Notes: generated by a model from the sequence alone, not told the origin. DNA of 14,334 bases from JACNLN01 sp964626495 (GCA_964626495.1 CAZVFT010000064.1:1-14334); one strand, 5' to 3'. Positions 6,256 through 14,334 are shown, counted from the stretch's first letter. Translations and numbers: made by a program.

Positions 6256-9200
6256 TTATAAATCAGTACCCAGAGAAAGATAATATTGAGGTTTGCTAGA
6301 GCGCTGGAGGAGAAGATCCCATGCTGTATCAATTCTCAGGATGAAATAGCCGAAATTGATTCGTACCCCAATACCATATCCTGCAATAAGATCATCAAAT
6401 TCTTTTTTACCATTATAGAGGGTCTTCGTCAGATGAAGTGTATCATCCCACGCAGCCCCAATATCAATAAAAGCAATACCTCGAATATTTCCTAAAATTA
6501 TCTTCAGTGGAAAACCAAGTGCCATATAGTTTACAAAAGGGAATCTAAATTCAAAATTGGTTAATACAAGATTTGTTCCAAATCGCTCAATAAAACGGCT
6601 TCCACGAACGGGAAGCGCAAAAATCGAAAAATATAGATTCTTTAGAAAATCTGTGTTTTCCTCATTAAAAATTTCAAATTCGTCTTCATTAATCCGGCTA
6701 CGATCAGGTTCTCCATTTGTTTCCCCGGTTCCTATAATCCAGTTCTCCACACCTCCTAAAAAGAATTTCTGAGCATCCGGGCCAAAACTGGTACCAGCCA
6801 TTAACCGTAATGCAAAATTATAGTCTTGACTCGCTCTGAAATATCGGCGAGCATCCATCATTACCGTAGTGAACTCCAATCCGCCATTTCCACCCAATTT
6901 GGGGCTCTGTAGAAATGTAATGTTTGACCGCCATCCATCATCAGGGGCAGTATATCCCCAGCTGCTGTTATCATAAACCCAACTAATATGATATGTATAA
7001 GATTGTATACTCCTATTATCAACAATATCATAGTCCTCTAATCCAGACTGGAGAACAAATTGGCGATAATTGATAAAATGGTCTGTAATCCCAAAATCAA
7101 ATCTATGGAATCGGTTAAGGGGATGTGATACCAAGAAGTTCATACTGTAATGTCGTAAACGAACGAAATCGTAATCATACCCAAAGAAATTAGCCGTGTG
7201 ATATAACGAAAAGGAGTAATCGTTGTGACGCTTGAGATAGTCGTACTGGAAAAAGTAATCACTGTTTTCCAGATTAATCACCAGCTCTGTGCCTAAAAAG
7301 ATCCTGTGATCTCCCAAAATATCACTGAAGGCAAACAGGGTTGTCCCCATATATCCAAACACATTGCTAAATGACGCCTGTCCTTGTACCAGATCAAGAG
7401 TAAACCGTGTCTTATATGGATGAGAACGGTAGGTTCCATCCTGGTTTTTGTACTCACTCAAGGCTAAAGGTTTTGAGGATTCAGCGGCAGTAGTATCCAC
7501 TAAATCCGGGTTATATCGTTCATATTGGGGAGCAAAAATGTATCGAGAGTAAGCATCTTTCTTATAGCTAATTTTAGGATGTTCACCAATTCCACTGTCA
7601 GTCAGGAGAAATTCATCAGGTTTGGTTTCACCCTTTTGTTTATGAAATTTTGTCTCAGCAATTTTTCTGTCAGGGTAATCCAGAGGGTTGTTAAGGGTAT
7701 AGATATCCCACCCAGTATTAGAGTAACCAGAAAAAATAAGTTTTTGATCATCCCAAGACAGACTTAATTGGAAAATACCGGTCATCACATCACTTATCAC
7801 CCGTGTTGAACCATTATCCAGATCATAAATGTGCAGATTCCAGATACCATTTTGATCGGCGGTGTAAATTAGACTGTTTGAAGTGTGTGCCCAGACAGGG
7901 TAATTTTCCTTATAGGATGTATTTGTAATTCTTTTTATCTCCCTTGTTTCCGGATTCAGGATAAAGATATCCTCTTGCTGGAAATCGTGTTCATACATTT
8001 TGAAATCGTCAGAAACAGTTATATTATTTTTCCTATCAGACACAAAAGCAATAAATTCCCCATCGGGGGACCACACCGGTTCAGAATCAGAAAAAATATC
8101 ATCTGTTAAATTGTCAAGGCTTCCACTTATAATATTATACACATATATATCACTGGCACTTCCCTTATTACCAACAAAAGCAATTTTATCTCCTTTGGGA
8201 CACCATGAGGCGGTAAAAATCCCATCCAGATCAAAGACATACTTTTTTCGATTTTTTGTCTTCACATCAAGAATATATAGAGCATCTGTCTTACCGGCTT
8301 TAGCCGTAAATACAATCTTATTACCATCTGGTGACCACGAAAGACCTGGTTGCAGCCACTTTAACTCTTCAAGGCCCGGAGTTCGATTTCCCTTAATCAG
8401 ACGTTTAATCGGTTTCCCATCAATAGCCGATATCAAATAAATATCAGCTCGCCCCTTCCGATCTGTAAGAATCGCTATCTTGCTGCCATCAGGTGATATC
8501 GCTGGAGATATATTAAAATAATTTCGAAGTTCCTCATGGTCAGTTAATTTATGGGCAAAATCCTCTATCTCATCGTGATGACTAATATCAGGCCAATATT
8601 CCTTTTTAATATATTTCTGCCACTGTTTTGATAATTCTTCCAACTTCAGTCCAATTGCCTTCTCAAATCCTTTTTCTACATCTTGAGATCTTTTAACCTT
8701 CCTGAAAATGTCTCCAATCTTCTGCCGACCATACTTCCCAGCGATGAAGCGCCAGACAGATTGACCTCCCTTGTAAGCCATATAGTAGTTAAGCTCCCGT
8801 ATTTCTGGTATACGTTCATGGACAGCCACATCACGTATAATCATATCCGTTTCAGTATCCCAGTTTATAGATAAAAATTCAGCTAAACCTTCATTCATCC
8901 AGAGAGGAATTGATACCCGAACGCGATTGGAGACAGCTGCCTGATAGGATCCACCATAGATCATATCATTAACCATAGCGTGAACTAGTTCATGATGAAT
9001 CACATGTCGAAATTGCTCATAATCTCCTTCAAACGGCAAAACTACCCTGTTTTTAAACAGCTCCGTTACCCCACCAACACCTTCAGGCATATAGTCATAA
9101 GTAACATTGTTTTGCTGAAAATCATTATGAGAGTTGTATACAATAATGGATACTCTCCTTTTTAACGTCCAGTTTAGATGTCTGGAAATTTGTTGATATG

Positions 9201-9399
9201 CTTTTTCAGCTATCTCGGAGGTAAACTCAGCCAATAGTTTCCCTTTACCGTAGTAGTATATGTCAAAATTGGAAGATTGAATATATGACCAATCAAAAAT
9301 CCTGTATTGAACCTTATTCTTCCCAAAACTCTGAGATGATACGGTTGTAAAACTAAAACAAATCAAGAGAAGAAGTGATATAAGATGGTTTTTTCTCAT
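6256..9399 (-). CDS. Secreted zinc-protease / TolB-like propeller / outer-membrane beta-barrel fusion protein
   Basis: The 1047-residue protein has three parts. Residues 1-22 are a Sec signal peptide (MRKN, hydrophobic core, VSSQS). Residues about 35-270 look like a gluzincin metallopeptidase domain (peptidase MA-like): HELVH at 136-140, with NEGLAEF at 169-175 supplying the probable third-ligand Glu. Residues about 295-570 hold six TolB/WD40-like propeller repeats with the hallmark SPDGxKIAF: ISPDGSKIAI at 301, WSPDGNKIVF, WCPKGDKIAF, WSPDGEFIAF, then two weaker ones. Residues about 680-1047 look like a BamA/Surface-antigen barrel: GGVENWIIG near 882 and the terminal GIGVRINFGYFILRIDTAW pattern. 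The last residue is Leu, not the usual aromatic. The inferred location is the outer membrane, with protease and propeller exposed to the periplasm or outside. The specific role is unknown. No Shine-Dalgarno is visible. Confidence 0.85.
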   Translation of the reverse strand: MRKNHLISLLLLICFSFTTVSSQSFGKNKVQYRIFDWSYIQSSNFDIYYYGKGKLLAEFTSEIAEKAYQQISRHLNWTLKRRVSIIVYNSHNDFQQNNVTYDYMPEGVGGVTELFKNRVVLPFEGDYEQFRHVIHHELVHAMVNDMIYGGSYQAAVSNRVRVSIPLWMNEGLAEFLSINWDTETDMIIRDVAVHERIPEIRELNYYMAYKGGQSVWRFIAGKYGRQKIGDIFRKVKRSQDVEKGFEKAIGLKLEELSKQWQKYIKKEYWPDISHHDEIEDFAHKLTDHEELRNYFNISPAISPDGSKIAILTDRKGRADIYLISAIDGKPIKRLIKGNRTPGLEELKWLQPGLSWSPDGNKIVFTAKAGKTDALYILDVKTKNRKKYVFDLDGIFTASWCPKGDKIAFVGNKGSASDIYVYNIISGSLDNLTDDIFSDSEPVWSPDGEFIAFVSDRKNNITVSDDFKMYEHDFQQEDIFILNPETREIKRITNTSYKENYPVWAHTSNSLIYTADQNGIWNLHIYDLDNGSTRVISDVMTGIFQLSLSWDDQKLIFSGYSNTGWDIYTLNNPLDYPDRKIAETKFHKQKGETKPDEFLLTDSGIGEHPKISYKKDAYSRYIFAPQYERYNPDLVDTTAAESSKPLALSEYKNQDGTYRSHPYKTRFTLDLVQGQASFSNVFGYMGTTLFAFSDILGDHRIFLGTELVINLENSDYFFQYDYLKRHNDYSFSLYHTANFFGYDYDFVRLRHYSMNFLVSHPLNRFHRFDFGITDHFINYRQFVLQSGLEDYDIVDNRSIQSYTYHISWVYDNSSWGYTAPDDGWRSNITFLQSPKLGGNGGLEFTTVMMDARRYFRASQDYNFALRLMAGTSFGPDAQKFFLGGVENWIIGTGETNGEPDRSRINEDEFEIFNEENTDFLKNLYFSIFALPVRGSRFIERFGTNLVLTNFEFRFPFVNYMALGFPLKIILGNIRGIAFIDIGAAWDDTLHLTKTLYNGKKEFDDLIAGYGIGVRINFGYFILRIDTAWDLLLQRSSKPQYYLSLGTDL

Positions 9400-9555
9400 T
9401 CTGTCTGTTTTATTACTTGTGATAATTTAAGTTCCTTCAATACAAATAGTTAGACCTCTTTTTACCAAAATATGTTAAAAATATCTATAAGTCAACAAAA
9501 TAAGTCAAAATCAATATCGGATTTTTAAAGTAGTTATAAAAGTACGAATGGAAAA

Positions 9556-9605
9556 AACCCGTAGAGCAGATTTCAGGCTTTAACCCGGAATTTAGGCTTT
9601 AGCCT
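9556..9605. repeat. Tandem AACCCG...AGGCTTTA units plus a short hairpin
   Basis: Two imperfect tandem units are seen: AACCCG (9556-9561) to AGGCTTTA (9575-9582), then AACCCG (9582-9587) to AGGCTTTA (9594-9601). They differ by a 7-nt length change between the shared ends. The second unit runs into AGGCT-TT-AGCCT (9594-9605), a 5-bp hairpin followed by TTTT then a long A-run. This looks like a small repeat element of unknown function. Confidence 0.5.
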
Positions 9606-9636
9606 TTTAAAAAAAAAGCTGATAACTCAACTCTAT

Positions 9637-9673
9637 TACCGTCAGCGACCCCTGCGGGGATCACCGACGGGTA
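9637..9673 (-). repeat. GC-rich hairpin that pairs fully only on the minus strand
   Basis: The arms TACC/GGTA, GTC/GAC and CCC/GGG form a long stem around a short loop. Read from the minus strand, 16 pairs form, three of them G-U, with one bulged C and a CGCA-like loop. Read from the + strand, the same three positions are A-C mismatches. The element is therefore more consistent with a structure in minus-strand RNA, or single-stranded DNA of that strand. It lies about 240 nt upstream of the barrel gene start and could fall in its leader. Confidence 0.6.
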
Positions 9674-9683
9674 CATTTACGTA

Positions 9684-9706
9684 TTTTAAAACCCTGAAGG
9701 GTAAAA
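9684..9706. repeat. Short inverted repeat TTTT / ACCCT-GA-AGGGT / AAAA
   Basis: ACCCT (9691-9695), GA loop and AGGGT (9698-9702) make a 5-bp stem, flanked by TTTT (9684-9687) and AAAA (9703-9706), which can pair if three A residues bulge. It begins 10 nt after the larger hairpin. It might serve as a weak bidirectional terminator or be part of the same repeat cluster. Confidence 0.4.
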
Positions 9707-9808
9707 TCCAGTCATAAAGAATTTTCAAATGTTCCCATAACTTGGATATTACACTTGATTACACATTTTAATTGCGTCTACAGGTCTCAATAAGTAATTT
9801 CTCGGGTG

Positions 9809-10543
9809 ATGTATCTTCCTATCTATTTCATCTCCGATACACATTTACGGCTAATCCAAAGCGGAAAAGAAGAAGAAAAACGAAAAAATCTTATTACCTT
9901 CATCGAGCATGTAATTGATAAAAAAGGTACTTTATTCATTGTTGGGGATTTTTTTGATTATTGGTTTGAATATAAATATGTGATTCCAAAAGCATATTTT
10001 GATGTCCTCACAACCCTGCATAGGGCTAATGAACAGGGAATTGAAATCAATTATGTCCTTGGGAATCACGATTACTGGGTGGGGGATTTCATAAAAAACA
10101 AAATCTTTAATGAAGTATATTCTAATAACCTAAACCTTGAAATCAATGGAAAAATATTCCATATCACACATGGAGATGGAATCACATCGTGGCATAGAGG
10201 TTATCGAATTATGAAAAAAATCATTCGTAGTAAAATCCTCATATTTTTTTACCGATGGATCCATCCAGATCTTGGATATTCGTTTGCTCGATGGGTTTCC
10301 AGAACGGGTAGACACCCTATTCATACTGAAGAATATAATGCATCCGTATTAAAGGAGTTACAATCCTATGCTGAAGAACAGTGGAAAAATAGTGCAGATC
10401 ACGTTATCTTTGGACATTATCATCAGGCGAAACATGTCATCAATAACAAAGGAACATTTATGGTATTAGGAGATTGGATCATTCATAGAACATTCGGGCT
10501 TTTCGACGGTAATGAGTTTTCATTGAATTACTGGAGAGAATAA
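9809..10543 (+). CDS. lpxH: UDP-2,3-diacylglucosamine diphosphatase (LpxH-like calcineurin-type phosphoesterase)
   Basis: LpxH cleaves UDP-2,3-diacylglucosamine to lipid X and UMP, the fourth step of lipid A synthesis, at the inner face of the cytoplasmic membrane. All calcineurin-fold metal motifs are present (numbered from a GTG at 9806): SDTHL with D11 and H13, VGDFFDYW with D48, LGNHDYW with N87, H88 and D89, THGD with H122, and GHYH with H204 and H206. The GDFFDYW-E and GNHD-W combination plus the inserted basic/hydrophobic region (about 130-170) fits the LpxH group. The length of 244 is typical. The ATG at 9809 is preferred over GTG at 9806. It is the first gene of a + operon: its TAA overlaps the ATG of the next gene by one base (TAATG). 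Confidence 0.87.
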   Translation: MYLPIYFISDTHLRLIQSGKEEEKRKNLITFIEHVIDKKGTLFIVGDFFDYWFEYKYVIPKAYFDVLTTLHRANEQGIEINYVLGNHDYWVGDFIKNKIFNEVYSNNLNLEINGKIFHITHGDGITSWHRGYRIMKKIIRSKILIFFYRWIHPDLGYSFARWVSRTGRHPIHTEEYNASVLKELQSYAEEQWKNSADHVIFGHYHQAKHVINNKGTFMVLGDWIIHRTFGLFDGNEFSLNYWRE

Positions 10544-11703
10544 TGAAAACATTTTCACAAATCACTATTTCAATTACAATCTTCAGTATGTTGATTTCAT
10601 TGGTTTCCCTTTCATCCTGTACTTTCGTTAGAGAAGTTTTCACTAAGGATAAAAAGATTGATATTACTATTGGAACCGTGGAAGAACTGCGTCTTGCTTA
10701 CATTAATGGAGACCTGGATGCTCTTGAAGAACTAATAGCCATTTATGAAGATAATAATCAACCAATAACAATACGGGTTACTGCCCTAAGAGCCATGGAA
10801 GAGAGCCAACATCCTCTTGCTCTGAAGTCTCTAACAAATTATGTAAAAAAAGCAGAAGCCCTTGACCTTGAAGTTATGGTCGCCAGTATTGATGCGCTTG
10901 GAAATTTTGAAGGTGATCCTCAGGCTTCTGAAGCATTATTGGAATCCATATTTACAATCGATAAAAAACTCCGAAATCTTCAAGCATCCATATTCAAAAG
11001 TCTATCAAATGTTCGGACAGAAGACCAAATTCTTACTCTTCTTGATATCTATGAAAAAAGTCGCTCAGCATTTTATAATACAGCCCTGATGATCTCAAAA
11101 ACATTGGGAGCAATGGATCGTGAAGAAGTTATTCCAATACTTGTATTTATCGCAAACGATCAATCTCTGGACATCAAACTCCGTAACCGGGCTATTGACA
11201 TCTTAGCCCAGAAAAAAGAGAGTTCTGAAGTTGTAAATATGTTTGTTGATATGCTCACCGATCCAACGATAGAAGTACAGATTAGAGACTTTGCACTGCG
11301 AACCATGAAAGATGTCAAGGAAGAACGTCTCATCATCGCTTTGCTGGAAACCTACAGTCAAGGACAAAAATCCTACTTCTCACTTTTAAACACTCTTTTA
11401 GACGCCCTCGGAAATTTTGATGATCCTGCAATTACTCCTACATTAATTCAAATTTCACTCGATAAGGGTATGCCAAAAAATCTTCGGATAAAAGCTATTC
11501 GTAATCTGGCAAATTTTAAAGATCCTAACATTTTTAAAGAAATCTTACCCGTACTGGAGGATAGGGAGAATTATCAGTATTATGAATACATTATCGAACT
11601 CGCACATGAATTGGGGGTGGCAGAGCAGTATAAAAATGAATTGAAAGAAGCTGCTTTTGTTGCGCAAGAAAAGGCATTGGAAGAAGAGAAACAAAAAGAA
11701 TGA
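10543..11703 (+). CDS. HEAT-repeat lipoprotein, function unknown
   Basis: A signal peptide ends in the lipobox LSSC, giving a lipid-anchored Cys26. From about residue 45 the 386-residue protein is built of roughly eight two-helix HEAT/Armadillo-like repeats, for example ITIRVTALRAM at 76, the related DALGNFEGDP (117) and DALGNFDDP (287) turns, and LRNRAIDIL at 213. The tail (366-386) is a charged helix rich in Glu and Lys. HEAT solenoids are protein-binding scaffolds, so a periplasmic docking role is inferred. There is no Asp at position +2 after the Cys (it is Thr), so outer-membrane sorting is not excluded. The start overlaps the lpxH stop and has a GGAG ribosome site inside lpxH. The stop overlaps the next start as ATGA. 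Translational coupling ties it to both neighbours. Confidence 0.82.
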   Translation: MKTFSQITISITIFSMLISLVSLSSCTFVREVFTKDKKIDITIGTVEELRLAYINGDLDALEELIAIYEDNNQPITIRVTALRAMEESQHPLALKSLTNYVKKAEALDLEVMVASIDALGNFEGDPQASEALLESIFTIDKKLRNLQASIFKSLSNVRTEDQILTLLDIYEKSRSAFYNTALMISKTLGAMDREEVIPILVFIANDQSLDIKLRNRAIDILAQKKESSEVVNMFVDMLTDPTIEVQIRDFALRTMKDVKEERLIIALLETYSQGQKSYFSLLNTLLDALGNFDDPAITPTLIQISLDKGMPKNLRIKAIRNLANFKDPNIFKEILPVLEDRENYQYYEYIIELAHELGVAEQYKNELKEAAFVAQEKALEEEKQKE

Positions 11704-13298
11704 TCCGGATAAACTCACTAATAACATATAAAAAAGTGTGGCTGACAATTCTTACTGTTTTTATTGCGGGATGTGGTATACCCAGCCTTCTTACTAAAGA
11801 GCCTGCTCCAGAACTGCCACCTGCTGGAATTTCTCCTGAACCTGCTGGAGAAAAAATTGATTTCTTCCAAACTGCTCAACGGGCAAGGGATAATATAGCT
11901 TCCCTTATTCATCTTTCTGAAACTCGGGTAGATGCAACCTTCTCTTCCGCAACTGACTCCGTTATTGTTAAAGACGAAGAGAAACATCTATCCAATCAGG
12001 AACAAGATGAGTATGATACTTATCAGGATCTCATATTTACTTTAGATAGCTTTCTACAACTTATTCCTGCTGGTGGAATAATGGATAATAATATCAGAAA
12101 AGGTCGTATAAACCTGGTGGTAAAATATGATTCTTACTCAAAATCCATTGAAGCTGGTATCAAAGATCAATTCCTTTTTCCACTGGAAAAAACTGCCATT
12201 GAATCAAATGCCAGAAGTATGATTACCGAACTTCAGTTTGTCGAATCTTATCTTCCCCTTCCCCTCGATAGTCTCCAAGCTGGACCCACTTTTGTTGTGG
12301 AAGCTGATTCTGTAGATCTCTTCTTTGAGATTATCAATGATATCGAAGATATGACAAAAGAGATCAATCAGTTGAGAGAAAAACTTAAAAAATATCAGGA
12401 ATCCCAGACCGAAATGGAGTTGTTCCTTGAACGAGAGCAAGAATTAAAGAAACATTTGGAGAACAATAAAGCAAACATTGAAAAATTATACGCTTCTGTT
12501 GATGCTACCCAACAAGCACAAAAACAGGCATTTACTAAACTCACTTCTCAGATTGAAACTGAATCACAGGAGTTTGATAAGAAAATCCGCCAAATGGATG
12601 CTGCTACAAAAGCAGACATTTCACAACTATCATTTAATATCATCGATAGCCTAACCTTCCAGCAAAGGCAATCCGATAGCCTCTTTTTTCAATTGGGCAC
12701 TAACCTGAGCCTATTTCAGGAGGAAATGGATTCCCTAAAAGGGGTTATTCGTTTTTATGATGTAGCTGAAAAGGGACTCCCCCTATTAGATGAAGAAGTC
12801 CTGAATATTCTCAAACTTCCACTTCTTCGTCATAAAATAACATTGAAAAATGGCACTATCGTGATTGGTCAAATCCTGGCTGAAAATTTAGATGTTATTG
12901 TGCTTCAAACATCAATGGGTAAGTTAGTAATTGAAAAGGGTTTTATAGCAAAGTATGACGAAAAGTTTTTCCCAGGTCCAAAGATCGTCATCGATGAAGA
13001 TTATGAAGTTAGTGAACACAGGGAATATGAAGAGTTTATTGGTACAGTTCGAAATATTGGTAATAAGCGAGCTGATTTTGTAAAGGTTACGTTTATGTTA
13101 TGGGGATCTACAACAGAGCCATTAGGTGTAGGCTCGGGATTCGTGGATGGCAAAACCGTAAAATTTGCCACTGGTGTTATCAGTAATTCCTCAATTGAAC
13201 CTGATGAAATCGCAAAATATCAAATTCGAGTAGAGAAAAGAGCGGGTGCAAAAACTGCTTATCGAACCAATGATGTAACCTGGAGGGAGTTTGAATAA
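11700..13298 (+). CDS. Coiled-coil lipoprotein with Sm-like and FxLYD-type C-terminal domains, function unknown
   Basis: A short signal peptide ends in the lipobox IAGC, with Cys25 as the lipid-modified residue. Next come a proline-rich linker (about 35-50), a helical region with acidic stretches (51-210), and a long coiled coil (about 212-348: EINQLREKLKKYQ, FLEREQELKKHLEN). A small beta domain follows (about 378-420, HKITLKNGTIVIGQILAENLDVI, resembling Sm/SH3-like folds). Last is an FxLYD-type beta sandwich (about 444-512, FIGTVRNIGNKRADFVKVTFMLW), a domain common in secreted bacterial proteins. It starts inside the HEAT gene (ATGA overlap) and is the third gene of the lpxH operon. I infer an envelope-spanning or scaffold role. 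The convergent gene begins 31 nt after its stop and no clear terminator was seen. Confidence 0.8.
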   Translation: MIRINSLITYKKVWLTILTVFIAGCGIPSLLTKEPAPELPPAGISPEPAGEKIDFFQTAQRARDNIASLIHLSETRVDATFSSATDSVIVKDEEKHLSNQEQDEYDTYQDLIFTLDSFLQLIPAGGIMDNNIRKGRINLVVKYDSYSKSIEAGIKDQFLFPLEKTAIESNARSMITELQFVESYLPLPLDSLQAGPTFVVEADSVDLFFEIINDIEDMTKEINQLREKLKKYQESQTEMELFLEREQELKKHLENNKANIEKLYASVDATQQAQKQAFTKLTSQIETESQEFDKKIRQMDAATKADISQLSFNIIDSLTFQQRQSDSLFFQLGTNLSLFQEEMDSLKGVIRFYDVAEKGLPLLDEEVLNILKLPLLRHKITLKNGTIVIGQILAENLDVIVLQTSMGKLVIEKGFIAKYDEKFFPGPKIVIDEDYEVSEHREYEEFIGTVRNIGNKRADFVKVTFMLWGSTTEPLGVGSGFVDGKTVKFATGVISNSSIEPDEIAKYQIRVEKRAGAKTAYRTNDVTWREFE

Positions 13299-13329
13299 TA
13301 TATTCAATTATTAATCAACATCTTCAATC

Positions 13330-14334
13330 CTACCCAATCATTGCCTTCCATTTAACAATTCTCTCTTCAGGAATTACATACTCCTTAAACATCTTTTGTT
13401 TGTAAAGAGTTAACCCAATCCTATGAGTAACAGTTAGAAAGTGGATTTTGAAGATCAGTTTATCTGATTCAACTAATTTCTTAACCAAATCTAAATTAAT
13501 AGGTAATTCCCACTTAAATACAAAAACATCATCCTCATTTTTCTCTTCTTTTATCTGTACTCCTTTAGAAAAAATTTCATAAAGAACAGAATCTCCAGAT
13601 GTCAGTCTCATTCCCTGGATAGGAAAATCGTTCTCTCCCGAAAAAATTAGAGTGGGTGTCCATATTTCAATCCCTCTTGCCCGTTCCATTATTAATTTTA
13701 ACTGATACTGAGATATAAATTCCCCGTGATAGGGCTTCTCTGGATATTCATTAGGATCGTAAATGTACCCATAATTCTCTTCAACCGTTTCCTTACCCCA
13801 GAGTGTTTTTTCACTCTCCACAACATATTTTATATCCCAGTATTGTTGGGTGTTAAGAAAATGGTCAAGAATCACATTTTTAAATTCCTCAGAAGATTCA
13901 AGATGATGTTTATATTCATCCAAGGCTTCCATCTTAGTTCTATCAAATTCATTCTGGATGTCCTTAAATATGTTATACTTTTTTTCGTCTGTCTTTAGAC
14001 CATCCATTGTACCCACGTGAGTAATTAATCCGGACTTAAAATTTTTTGCTGTCCTCGAAATATTCTCTGCATTTGATAAAACCTCTTCTGATAATAGGAA
14101 AGCTGATTTCAAATCAGTATAAGGAGAAATATTAGTATCAGCTCTTGCAGGTGCGTTTTCGTACAGGGCGATTAATCGATTTCTATCCAATTCAAAGACA
14201 ACGACACCTTCTTTATGATGAGTATTCAATTCAGATAGTCCTCTATCCATATTTTCTAACGCATCTTTATATTTATCGTAAAATTCCCAGAACCTGACCA
14301 ATTCCTCCCGAAATTCCTCTATCTTACCCAGCGT
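13330..14334 (-). CDS. Unrecognised protein, 5' end beyond the window
   Basis: I do not recognise this family. The frame is open to the right edge. A TTG at 14301 could start it (323 residues), but the preceding 11 codons (TLGKIEEFREE) continue the same charged helical pattern, so the true start probably lies outside. The N-terminal half is helical and charged with possible coiled coil (for example KYKDALENMDRGLSELN, and FKDIQNEFDRTKMEALDEYKHHLESS). The C-terminal part (about 215-323 from TTG) alternates beta-like stretches, such as IEIWTPTLIFSG, FVFKWELPIN and LIFKIHFLTV. No signal peptide can be judged because the start is missing. It converges with the lipoprotein operon across a 31-nt gap. 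Codon and base use look like those of the neighbours. Confidence 0.7.
   Translation of the reverse strand, partial: TLGKIEEFREELVRFWEFYDKYKDALENMDRGLSELNTHHKEGVVVFELDRNRLIALYENAPARADTNISPYTDLKSAFLLSEEVLSNAENISRTAKNFKSGLITHVGTMDGLKTDEKKYNIFKDIQNEFDRTKMEALDEYKHHLESSEEFKNVILDHFLNTQQYWDIKYVVESEKTLWGKETVEENYGYIYDPNEYPEKPYHGEFISQYQLKLIMERARGIEIWTPTLIFSGENDFPIQGMRLTSGDSVLYEIFSKGVQIKEEKNEDDVFVFKWELPINLDLVKKLVESDKLIFKIHFLTVTHRIGLTLYKQKMFKEYVIPEERIVKWKAMIG

Larger units (their letters stand above)
9400..9805. other. Divergent spacer with promoters and a hairpin cluster
   Basis: This 406-nt gap separates the minus-strand barrel gene from the + strand lpxH operon, so it should contain two divergent promoters. 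No clear sigma-70 -35/-10 pair stands out; TTGGAT (9742-9747) has only a poor partner. The first 150 nt next to the barrel gene are very AT-rich and featureless. Positions 9556-9706 hold three consecutive structured elements listed separately. No coding frame is supported. Confidence 0.6.

Noticed and set aside
6183..6332. 50-residue N-terminal extension of RadA
   Set aside because: RadA proteins begin shortly before the CxxC zinc finger, matching the ATG at 6182. The extension is hydrophobic, lacks similarity, and would overlap the end of the barrel gene.
8000..8440. 146-residue + strand frame within the barrel gene, and other antisense frames of 60-110 residues
   Set aside because: They lie opposite well-supported genes and encode no recognisable domain; they are coincidental frames.

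Overview
The window looks like chromosomal DNA of a diderm, LPS-making bacterium with moderately AT-rich DNA. Evidence for this is an LpxH-like lipid A enzyme, a protein ending in a BamA/Surface-antigen-type beta barrel, and two lipoproteins with lipoboxes. The protease-propeller-barrel protein, weak or absent Shine-Dalgarno sites before several genes, and hairpin-rich spacers would fit the FCB superphylum (Marinimicrobia, Ignavibacteria or Calditrichaeota-like). That assignment is an inference and is not proven here. No rRNA, tRNA, CRISPR array or intact transposase was seen.

Layout. (1) At 91-249 there is a short reading frame resembling the extreme N-terminus of an integron/Xer-type tyrosine recombinase, probably a dead remnant. 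It is followed by an AMP-binding (acyl-CoA synthetase-like) gene on + that lacks key catalytic motifs and the whole C-terminal domain. (2) Genes on the minus strand: an M48/Ste24-type membrane protease overlapping the AMP gene tail to tail, then a tgt-Nudix pair with an ATGA overlap. (3) A 363-nt spacer rich in palindromes. (4) radA and a large secreted protease/propeller/outer-membrane-barrel gene, both on minus. (5) A 406-nt (409 nt to the preferred lpxH start) divergent spacer with a second cluster of hairpins. (6) A tightly overlapping + strand operon: lpxH-like, HEAT-repeat lipoprotein, coiled-coil/FxLYD lipoprotein. (7) An unrecognised minus-strand gene that runs off the right edge.

Functional themes. 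The right half is about the cell envelope: lipid A synthesis, two probably periplasm-facing lipoproteins coupled to it, and an outer-membrane barrel with a metalloprotease domain. The middle is housekeeping: tRNA queuosine modification, nucleotide hydrolysis and recombinational repair. The left edge looks like eroded accessory DNA. The most interesting points are the decayed AMP-ligase beside a recombinase remnant, the Tgt-Nudix coupling, the three-domain protease/barrel protein, the lpxH-lipoprotein operon, and a set of structured intergenic elements. One of these elements can form its full hairpin only when read from the minus strand.
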